Source: Hofstenia miamia
Taxonomy: Eukaryota > Xenacoelomorpha > Acoela
Direction: 5' to 3'
Length of the DNA stretch: 64,000 nucleotides
Assembly (NCBI GenBank): GCA_004352715.1
Contig: SCFE01000067.1
Coordinates: 962,285-1,026,284 of the forward strand
The notes under the pieces were generated by a model. That model saw only the letters and a program-made list of their open reading frames with translations, was not told the origin of the DNA and made no database searches. Shown piece by piece: positions 24,322 through 36,300 of this stretch (its first letter is position 1; every line of letters begins with the position of its first letter). The position numbers were made by a program, and so were the translations under genes.

Positions 24322-27300
24322 GTATGAATTTATCTTAATTTACTTCGTGGAAACCGTTATCCTTTAAAAGAAGTCCGTTTTTCTTCTTGTATTAGATCGA
24401 GCAAATTGATTTCATGGGCTGCATATAGAATGATACAGTAAAAACGTTTGTTTACAGTGATTTAAATGAATGATGATAAGTTGAGAGTAAAATTATAAGT
24501 TTTTTATGTAAATTCAAACTTTTACCAAATTATGGTAGGTTAGTAGTTGTCGACACCACCTACACACATCCTAAGCATAAGTAAGTTCTAATTGATGATA
24601 GTATTGCAATATTCTTCAATAGTACAATTGAAAAAAATTCTGGCTCATTTGCATTTTGTACGCCAAAAATGCGATTTCCATGGTGCTATTTGGGAATTTT
24701 GTAGATATAGACTACATGTAGAATGAAGTAACATTGATCAAACTAGAATTTACAATTCGTACTGGTTTTTTACATCTAAAACATTAGTAATGCGAATGCA
24801 GGAGACTTGAGCAAGTCTAGTTTCTAGAAATTTATCCTGCAGTATGGAAGATAAGCATGTTGTTATACCGATTTAGTTTTAATTTTAAATAACTCTGCCA
24901 TTTTGCAAAAAAAAATTTCAACTTATGAGTTGAGTCAATGTATTTTTCTTTAGACCAGCTTGGTTGATCGCGTTGATATCATCTTCCGTGACACTGTATG
25001 GAGTGATGAGCCGAACAATGAAATACGTAACATTGGCTTTGAAATCAAACAAATTGAAATATACAGAGAGTACACTCGTACTTTTGATGGGCATCAGCAT
25101 TTTAACATGAAGAAATTTGATTGGGAGCACAAGCAGCTTCTAGAAGTAAGTACTTATTATCCATTTTTTTCTAAATATAATTAGGCTTTCGGTGTTCATG
25201 ATCACTCAAAGTTTTGTTTGGCGCATCTATTTACGTACCAAGATTTTGACAAAGGTGTAATGGGTATGGCCTATATTGGCAATCCGCTGCGATTTCAATC
25301 TGGGGGAATCTGTTCCCACCGTAAGTTTTTGAAAATCATACATTCACAAAATAGCTAGAAGATTTCACAAATATTGAGTTTTTCTTTTTAGACCCTGTAC
25401 CCTTTACTGGTAAGCACCTTGGGCCATCATTGTTTTTGTTATTCAAATCTTCATTTTATGTTTGACTTGCAGGAAAATTAAAAGAAGAAATTTTATATAA
25501 AAGTTTTTCGTAATTTGTAAATCTTTCTTTTTGATTCTATATCTCCATGGGTATATAAACAACACAATGCCGCATTTAACTACAAATTCTATAATTGTTT
25601 TTGATGATTTTACTTTGTATTAAATTGTTGATTTTTTGTTAAACAATTCCAATAGGATACTGCAATTTGCACTGCAAGTTTTTGCCAGAAATGCTCTGCC
25701 TGCATGATGCACCCACTTCACTAGTATTTTCCAATAGAAGTTAGTCGCAAATCGAAACCATCGTTGACACATATTTAGCTTTTTAAGATGAGAAGCATGA
25801 TTAATATTACTTCTCTAATAATCATCCAGTAGCATCTATAAAATCAATGAATTCGTTCGAAATGGAGTCAATGCTCTTTTTACGGAACAGCTAGACTATT
25901 GTGGTACACTTATTTACGACGTTCATTTGTGTTTAATGAAAACTTTACTTCGCAAAAATGTTAATATTCTTCATTTTGTTAATTATAAAATTGAGCTTAA
26001 AAACAAAACGCTAGATCGTGTATTGTTAACTGCTTTATTTTGGATGTTATATCCTCACATTACTTAATCTTAAACTGCCTAGGAATTTTTAAGGTTTTAT
26101 GGGTGTCTCCTCTTTCATTTTTGGTCTTAAATCGTGTCCGATGCTGTCCCATTGAAACGGTCCATTGCACTAAGTCAGTGGTTTTGGGTGGCGTATCTAC
26201 ATAAAAAGGAAGAGTTAAAGTTAGTTGTTACTACCAAGGGCTTTCGATCTACTGATTACCTGAACATTAAGAATGTTGCGAATTTAAGAGTTTTTGGAAA
26301 ATTTCAATGTTCAATACCATTCAGTACAAATGTTCAAAATTGCCTTCAAGCATGTTCACCAATGGATGTGTCCATTTTCGAGGATTCCAAATTTCGTAAT
26401 ATAGTTCGAAAATATTGATTGAAAATTTTTTTGTTCTCTATAAAGAACGTAGGCAGTTTAAGGTTAAGATAGTGACGACTAGTGCACTCGAAGTGTTTGG
26501 ATACTAAAGCATCTATACTGCATAGTAGATAAGTTTCATTCTTGATAAATTAATTTCACAAAACTTTATATTTGTTTGACCTTGCTTGTGAAATTCTAGA
26601 TTCCTTCTATTCTATCTTTACGATGCCGGTTTTGGTTGGTGGGTAGTTTTCACCTTTGTGCAACTCTTTACGCAAAGTGGGTTCCACATCAATTACAGAA
26701 AACTTAAAAATTTGAATAATTTTAATTCCAATTATTAAGACAAAGGCTGGTTCCGACTCAACAAAATTTAGCTTATAAAATTGTGACTTGTTCTAAACTA
26801 ATCATAAATAAAATATTTGGAAAGCGTGTTATTGTTTAATATAAAAATTGAAATTCTAAGTTGTTCGCACCTAAAGTGCGATTTCGTCTTATTGCTCTTG
26901 CTTTCCTATTGTTACTTCCCTGTTTTTATTTGAATCGGAAAGTAAACTATTATGCCGGTAATTTTTTTTGCTTGTTTTGATTTATTTTGGCATGATGTTG
27001 GCTTGTTGTGTAATGAAAACTTGATACTGTGCTACAGTGAGTTAATGCAGTTATATTTTTAATATTCCGTAATGCTGCCTATGAAAATAGTGTGGACACA
27101 AGCAAGTCTTTCGAAAACGAAAAAATATGATGGCAACAATGTGGGAATTATACAAACGTAAAATTACATATTAACTTTGTTTAGATCTGCTGGCAGATTG
27201 TCTTTGGTCCCCTTAACTTTGATGGTAATATGCTCATTATTGGATTTTTTCAGGGCTGGCGTCACACAAATTTGTAACATTAATGCGGATGATAGGAATG

Positions 27301-30300
27301 AGGTTCAGTAAATGTCAGTATGGTGTATCGGACTGTTATAGAGAGTGAGCATAAACCAACTATCCATCCAATTATTATTCCACTTTTAATAATAGCAGGA
27401 CATGACAACCAAAATATTATTTAAAACTTTTGAGGGCTGGCGCTGGCTTTTGATAATTTAATAATTTTGTTGCAAAATCGAGTAGTGTGACAGATGTTGT
27501 TTACGTTTTTATTCCCATCTAATTCCTAATAATATTTACATGTCTTGAAAAACATGGTGCTTTATGATTGTGAGAAATTATTTGATTGATGTAGGATAAA
27601 TCATCCATCATGATGGTCTTATATTTGACTGGATAATTTTGCTCAAACGAAATACAGTAAAATCCTTATAAAATATTCATTCAAGTAATGCACCAAATTT
27701 TTTGTTTATTTACAGAATCTATACATGCATGTCACGCGAAAACTAGATTTTAACTTATTTAACCGAAACAATTAAGCAAAATATCATTTATATTTGTAAG
27801 GATTTTATTGTACTTTGCAGATATCTTGATTGCAAAAAGTTATCAACATCGGCGTTATCGTAATTTACTGGACTCACTATGCTTTACGTCATACAATTGG
27901 AATTAAACTCTAACCTTAACCCTAACCCTACTCCCCAACCAATGCAATTATATTGCATTTCATCTGCAAATGTTTAAATTTTTGCAAAATTTTTAAGTTT
28001 TGAGGTATGCATTGGGATTAGATTTAGACTTTTATAACCCATCTTATGACGTCACTCAAACTGGTTCCCCTAAAGTACAATAACGCCGAAATTTCTTTGA
28101 AGAGGAATTAAAAAAACGTGTTACTGACAACATTTTTCTTTCCGTTTCTCAAAGTGTAAGGATTTTATTGTACTTTGCAGACATCTTCAGAGTCAGAAGA
28201 AATTTCAGTGAATTATGCATCTTTTTCCAAATTGACCAGTGTCAAACATCCCCCTATTAAAATCAATAAAATACTAATTAACTTACCGTTTTGACTTGTG
28301 TATTAGAAATGTTCTGTTGGTGGATGATAGTATCAGAAATAAGTCCATTGTAACGTTAAACAAATAAATTTCGTCGTATATATAGCATAGATGATTTTTT
28401 GACTGCTTTTACGTGGTATTCTGTCTCCAGATAATTGTATGCTAAACTTCGACAAAAGCTTCTGTTACCATCAGTGAGTACCTTAGTTGGGCAACTATAT
28501 ATGTTGTATGAAATAATTACGTAATTATTGCTCTATTCATATATGCATATAATTCGCGTAAGTATAACCTATTAGTGTATCATTTAGCTCTTGCATTTTT
28601 CAACATTCATTAAAATAGCATCAGAGTATAATTATATGCTGGGAATTTATAATTGCCCAACTTAGGTGCGCACCTTGCAACGAATAACGTCGGTTTACAA
28701 ATCTACAGAAGAAAACGACTTTTTTATTTCATTTTTTTCTAAATTACCACCGCGATCNNNNNNNNNNNNNNNNNNNNNNNNNNNNNNNNNNNNNNNNNNN
28801 NNNNNNNNNNNNNNNNNNNNNNNNNNNNNNNNNNNNNNNNNNNNNNNNNNNNNNNNNNNNNNNNNNNNNNNNNNNNNNNNNNNNNNNNNNNNNNNNNNNN
28901 NNNNNNNNNNNNNNNNNNNNNNNNNNNNNNNNNNNNNNNNNNNNNNNNNNNNNNNNNNNNNNNNNNNNNNNNNNNNNNNNNNNNNNNNNNNNNNNNNNNN
29001 NNNNNNNNNNNNNNNNNNNNNNNNNNNNNNNNNNNNNNNNNNNNNNNNNNNNNNNNNNNNNNNNNNNNNNNNNNNNNNNNNNNNNNNNNNNNNNNNNNNN
29101 NNNNNNNNNNNNNNNNNNNNNNNNNNNNNNNNNNNNNNNNNNNNNNNNNNNNNNNNNNNNNNNNNNNNNNNNNNNNNNNNNNNNNNNNNNNNNNNNNNNN
29201 NNNNNNNNNNNNNNNNNNNNNNNNNNNNNNNNNNNNNNNNNNNNNNNNNNNNNNNNNNNNNNNNNNNNNNNNNNNNNNNNNNNNNNNNNNNNNNNNNNNN
29301 NNNNNNNNNNNNNNNNNNNNNNNNNNNNNNNNNNNNNNNNNNNNNNNNNNNNNNNNNNNNNNNNNNNNNNNNNNNNNNNNNNNNNNNNNNNNNNNNNNNN
29401 NNNNNNNNNNNNNNNNNNNNNNNNNNNNNNNNNNNNNNNNNNNNNNNNNNNNNNNNNNNNNNNNNNNNNNNNNNNNNNNNNNNNNNNNNNNNNNNNNNNN
29501 NNNNNNNNNNNNNNNNNNNNNNNNNNNNNNNNNNNNNNNNNNNNNNNNNNNNNNNNNNNNNNNNNNNNNNNNNNNNNNNNNNNNNNNNNNNNNNNNNNNN
29601 NNNNNNNNNNNNNNNNNNNNNNNNNNNNNNNNNNNNNNNNNNNNNNNNNNNNNNNNNNNNNNNNNNNNNNNNNNNNNNNNNNNNNNNNNNNNNNNNNNNN
29701 NNNNNNNNNNNNNNNNNNNNNNNNNNNNNNNNNNNNNNNNNNNNNNNNNNNNNNNNNATTTAAATTTTGTAAAATGAATATAATCTTTAATGCTTTTTAA
29801 TCAAGGCGTAATTTACCTGTTATCTTACATGTAGCATTTGATTTTTATTTATAAAATAATGATGTCGCATTACAATACTGATGTAGTTATTAGATATATA
29901 TATGATAGTTATTTTAAAAACACCTAAATGCTATAAATTTCATTGTGTATGAAAAATATCATTTTGGCATGAAAATACAAAATATTGAGCCAGCCCTCAA
30001 GTTTTAAGCGAGATTTTCGGTGTCATTTCCTGTTATTATGTATCCTTGATAGTTACTCAATTTCTCTGTATCATCACTCCAACTTCGCCTTTATGTAATC
30101 AATGTCCAAAACCTTTCAATTCGACAGTGGATACAGTTCCTTAAGATTTTCCGTTTGCACCTTATTTATTTTGAGTTTTTTGAGTATTGAAATACTTGAA
30201 GCAAATATTTATATTGATATTTTAATATGTAGTGTAGACTACATTTCAAAATTTTCGACTGCTTACATCTATTTAGTTCTAGCAACTAGTTACCAATACA

Positions 30301-33300
30301 GTTCATGCAATTTGTATAATTTATTTCTAAACAAATTATAATGTAGTTGGCCTTCCCATGTTTAGCAAATGTTTTAATGTATCTTTGCATTAAAACATCC
30401 TCCTGCTTTGCTACCTATCAATGTTATTACCAACCAAATTATCCCTAATTCTAATTTAATTTCTATCTTTGATTATAGGGAAGAGGTTGGTGAGTTTAGT
30501 TTTGATAATCAAACTTGAGTTACAAGCTTTGGGTTGAAATTTGATGAGATAGTTTCGATTAATTTTTTGCATCGCGATATCGATATTTCCAATGAATACT
30601 GTGCCACCACAATGTATCTTGAGTTATAGTAGCAATTCGCCAATGATGGTATTAGTAAAATTTAACATTTAATTTACATATTTTGTGTATGGTATTCAAT
30701 ACAGCAACAATGTAGAACAAATGCAGTTTCCTTTCAAAACTTATACAATTACTTTACAAGTTCTAAAATGGTGCAACTTCGTTTTCAGAGTTTCTCAACT
30801 CAATATTTTTGCCCCCCCCCCCCNNNNNNNNNNNNNNNNNNNNNNNNNNNNNNNNNNNNNNNNNNNNNNNNNNNNNNNNNNNNNNNNNNNNNNNNNNNNN
30901 NNNNNNNNNNNNNNNNNNNNNNNNNNNNNNNNNNNNNNNNNNNNNNNNNNNNNNNNNNNNNNNNNNNNNNNNNNNNNNNNNCCCCCCCCCCCCCATTTTC
31001 CACAGATATCGACATCAAAAATTTTGCTCTATATCACCCCACCTGGCTCTGTCCATTTCAGCCCATGTGTCGAACTAGGACACCCGTGCTGACCCGGTCG
31101 GGTCACTATTCTGGTCCGTTTCCACCATAAAATTTGCTATAAAAAATGAAGAGAATGTAATATTATATTTTCTTTTAGTACTATCCATTGTATTCCATAA
31201 CTACATGACTACTATGCAAAGCCACTACTTGTTTTACTACATTTTTTGAGAAAATTAACTCTTAATTAACTTGATTGTAATGACAAAAGATTATCTCTAT
31301 TACATTAATTAGCGGGAATATTTGCTGACATTTATCACTATTTGTTAAATAAATATCAAATCTAACCATCATTCATCACAGTAATGTATTTCAATGCCAT
31401 GAATTATATGGTTGTGAGCAAAAACTATGAATGAAAACTTCAAGTTCCGTATTGACTATTGAGAGTATCATTTCCGAAAACTACGTTTCAAACAAATATT
31501 TGCTAACGATATCTATCGGATTTCATCATGTTATGATATGAAATTGCGACTCATGTTGTAGAAGGCTCTTCAATTTCAGCTGAATAATTGTCCCTGAAAC
31601 AGTAATTTCAAAATTACTATAAAGCTAATTTAATATACCTCTTATTATTATCTGTATTGGAAGTCCGGATTAAACGAATTATTTACTTGTAAGCCTGTTA
31701 TGGTGAGGTGGTTAAATTTGAGAAACGTTTCACGTTGTAGAATCATTTAAAATTAACTTTAAACCAAATTTTCTTTAGTCTTCAGTATGTGTGATGCTTA
31801 AATATATTTCTATTTGTTTATTTAGAGCAACCAAATCTTTGCGAATATAACAATATTTTTGTACCGTTCAATAGAAACGATTTTCATTTACGTCGTTTTT
31901 GTTTCATTTTGTTATTCAGAATTAACAAAGCATTAGTTCATGCAATCAAATTCGTTTTGCTCTACTTTATAAAGTATGCTCATTTCTTTCGAATTGGTCA
32001 AGTGTCAGGGGTTCTTAGCCTTTTTTACCCATGGACCTCCGTTCCTTTTAAATATTTAACTGGAGCCCCCCCCCCTTTAAAAATCGTGTTAAGGACTTGT
32101 TAATAATAAAGATATAGTATTATTATACTTCATTTTTAAGGAAAACTAAACTAATACAAATAAATTATTTAACAAGTAAATTTCATGGAACATTTATTTA
32201 CATCAGTTATATTAAAATAGAATTAAAATAGAACGTGAATATTTTTACTTTTAGTATTTTAAGATAGTGCAAATTTCTTTATAAATTCCAATGTCAGTAA
32301 TGAAAACTGTTCTGAATTCGAATTGCCCTATGGACCGCCATAATGTCAACGTAGGCTTGCGATTTGTGTATGGACCTCCAATAATATTTCATGGAGCCCT
32401 AGGGTCCATGTGGATCCCAGTTAAAAACCACTAGTCTAGATTAATGACAGTCTTAATTTTACTGCAATGATTCCATAGTTTTTTTACTTTTGTGAATTTT
32501 CCAGTGAAATTAATATTTATCTTCTGTAATTGTTAACACCTTTAATTATCAGAGAATGTTTAGACGGTAGAGACGTTTATCAGAATACTGGAATTACAAG
32601 TGTTTTAAATTGGAATCGCCTTGTATTGACTCGAGAAGCGGATTTAGTAACTGGGCATGGTAAGAGACCTTTTCATTGTTAGACATTGTTTTTGAGCATG
32701 CCAATTTTATATATTTCTTGCAAAATCCTGCGGCTAACTAGTGTCATATTTCCCAACCTCAACAGCACAGTGAATCATGGCTAATAATTATGTGATAATT
32801 TTTCTTGCTCTGGAATTGAAGTATCATTTGGCATAGGATGTATCACTGTTTCTTCCCCCATATATATAATAGCACAAACTATGTTGTCATCATTATAATT
32901 CCTTTTGGCTCCGTGCAGTGCATATTGTTTACTATTTAGGTAAATTAATCATCTATTGAAAATATAGGTTCGATATAAAAATCGAGTTTTTGAAATTTTG
33001 AATTTCAGATTTTTCAAAGACGTCTTTCTACGCGCTATGTTTGTTTCCATACTATGCATTGACATGAATAAAAGTTACATGTTTCTAATAATCTATTAGA
33101 ATTTTGAATCATGTATTTTATTGGTCGTATTTATATATTCTTAACGTTTATCATTATACTCTACATGTAGAATGTACATATATTTCTAAATGAAATTGAA
33201 AATATTTATTAGGTTTTTGTTAACCAAACATTCGTTATTGAAGCTGTATTTTTGTTCAATTAAAAAATATATTTCTCCATTGTTTACAATCCAAGTGCCC

Positions 33301-36300
33301 ATTTTCGATAACATATTTTTTGTCAAATATTAAAAATTACCTGCTTATTTCACTTTTTCTTTCCTTTATATTTTTAATTACTGATGAATACACAATTTCA
33401 GTAACTGGAGTTTTTCTTATGGTAATCTTCGTTTGCTTTGTTGTGTACTTTTCTCTGCTAAGTTTAATTTTTCTACAAACCTATTTCAAACCATGTACCT
33501 CAGATATATAAGGACATCCGAGGACCATGTGATAAGTAATCTAAACATGTTGTAATGGGGTTATTTTTCCAAAGAACCGTTGTTGCTACAAATATATGCC
33601 TAGTTTTTACCCCAATTTAGCGCTTTTTGTATTCTGTATTTACCTTATTAAGATTAATTTGAAATGCTTTGCTTAGAATTGGGACACAATTTTGGTGCTG
33701 AGCATGATACTGATCGTCGTGGGCTGCCACAATGTACTCCTTCTAAAAAAGACGGTGGTCCCTATATAATGCACGCCACAGCTGTGAGTGGTCTTCTACC
33801 AAATAATAAAGTCTTTTCACCGTGTAGTCGAAAAAATATTACTAGGTGTTTAAGACAACGTGCATCCTTGTGCTTTACAGGTTCGCATTTGCCTATTATT
33901 TGCAGTATGCTCATCAAAAATTGACATAATTTGCATAATATATTATATTATCAATAACATAAATATATCATAAACTGAAGATGCAACGGACATGCAAGCT
34001 AACGAGTGTGTTCAAAATGATCAAATTGCAAGTCAATGTTGTCCTCTGTTGATTAATATCCGCGATTCTTTCAGTAAATCTTAGCTCAGTTTTGCCGGAT
34101 CACATGATGCATAGCACAGGATTGTCTGTGGCTGCTTTTCAATTTCGACTATTAATTCCTAATCAGGGATATATGTCCAACTGCGCGATGAATCCGTTCA
34201 TTCTGTCACTTGAGAGATGTCGAGATACTGAAACTGGCTCATCGGAAAACTAAATGTTCTTCCAGAAATTAGCAAAGCCCACGCTTTTCTAAATCGAGCT
34301 TCCCGAGGAGGAATTAGTCAGTTTCCAACAGTATACCTCAAAAGCACACATTGCATGATACCATTAAAATATTTTAAAGGAATTCGGTTTTCACAAAATT
34401 GCTTGAAAATTATGTCCGTTTTTGACGTGACCCTGTATATTATACAGTAAAATCTCTCTATAACGTACTTGAAGGGAACAGCCAGAAAAGTACGTTATAG
34501 CGAAAGTTCGTTATAGCGAGTAGTAATATCTTTAATGCATTATTTGCAATTTTAATACAATAGTTAACGGTATTTAGGTATTATGTGTTAATATTTAGCG
34601 AACATTTTACATGTAATGTATATACAGTAAAACAAAGACTTTTTTAATTGTATCAATCATAATAGGTATATTGTAACAGACAATTAAATAGTACTAGACA
34701 ATATGTAATTAAAATGATTACACTCGCTAATACAGCAGTGGATGAAAAATCGAGTTAAAAAAAAGAACTTGTACTTATATGAACGGACAAATTGCTGACT
34801 TGAATGTAGGTGGAGGAAGAGGGTCGGATGTATCATCTATTTCACCATCATTTGGTGGATCGGCAGGAGTGGGATGTGGGACGTACCTCAGCAACAATCT
34901 CAGCATCTGTGAGAACTGCGGAGGATGGTGTGTCAGCATCGATTTGAAGATAATCAGCGGCAGAGACATCATCTGGGAGTTGGCCAACGAAGGCGTTCGA
35001 AAATATTGCCAAAATCTGCAGAAAGAAGAGGAGCCGCGTCTTCATCATCGACCGTGACCGACCTCTTGAATCCGGCTTTGCAAAAGCAATTGTATGGCTA
35101 GTGACGTTGATGTCCCATACCATGCGAGCCCATCGGAGACACTGTAGAATGTTAATGTGAGTGTGTAATACGTTCGTCTCAAGTGAAGATAGCAGATGTT
35201 GGAGACGCCGACGTCAGTAAAAGTTTTTGAAGTTCTTTATTATACCCATGTCAGAAGACTGAAGGTGGCTTGTACAGTTTTTAGGGAAGAATTCTAGCTG
35301 AATTGAAATCGAAGATCAAGTTTATTAAGCCAGGAAGAGAAGATTTCACCTAAAAGAATCAAATGAAAAAATTACACAATTGCTTGTACTTAGGATAAGC
35401 TGAATTGAAATATTTAAAAGCCATTCTTATCAACTTACTTTTCATCCAGGCTTTTCGGTTGCTTGTGTATTCAACAGGTAGCGTCTTCACATTTATGAAA
35501 GCTCTCGGCTTTAACGACTTGCCGATAACTAGGAGAGGCAGCTTTTCAGAGTCATCCATATTGGCACCGATCAGAAATGTCAATCGGTCTTTGCTATTCT
35601 TCCCGCCATGGCACTCGTCACTTTTGAGGGCTAGCTTTTGTTAGGTAAAGTTTTAAAAAAAGCGCATTTTCATCAACAATGAAAATGTCACCTTCACTAA
35701 AATGTTTTAACAGTTTTGGTAGTCTGTTTTTGAAGCTTGTTACATCATTCAGTGGTACGGCATTACTCTCACCACAGACTGAACGAAAGGTTATGCCATG
35801 TCTTCCTCTAAAACGAGATAACCAGCCTTCACTTGCCTTGAACTCTTCATAACCAATATCAGCAGCCAACTTAGCTGCTTTTTCACGAAATAGCGAACCT
35901 GATACTGGGATGTTCGTTTCTCTGACTTGATTAAACCAGATCATCATGGCTGTATCCTAGTCTTCCATCGATGTTTTCCGCAATTTCTTTGAAGAACCGT
36001 GCATCGAGTTGGCATACTTTTCTTTGTCCTTCCAAATGGTATTCACTGTTGACTTAGTCAGATCATACTTTCGACATGTTTCAACCTGGGTACATTGCTT
36101 CGATTCTAATAAGGATATTATCTCCTTTTTTCGTGTCCAAAGTCATGCTTCATTTAAGACATGATAGATCAACTGCAACAGTGATTGCAAGCAGCTATAC
36201 TTATGTATACAAAGACTGGCCACAAACGCTTCTGATTGGTCATATAAACTAAATCGGCAATTGTTGCGCGCAAAGGATTATTGTAATGCGACGAGATGTA

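Noticed and set aside
27910-27935. Interstitial telomere repeat
   Set aside because: Only two or three CCCTAA-like units inside a MITE; too few for telomeric origin.
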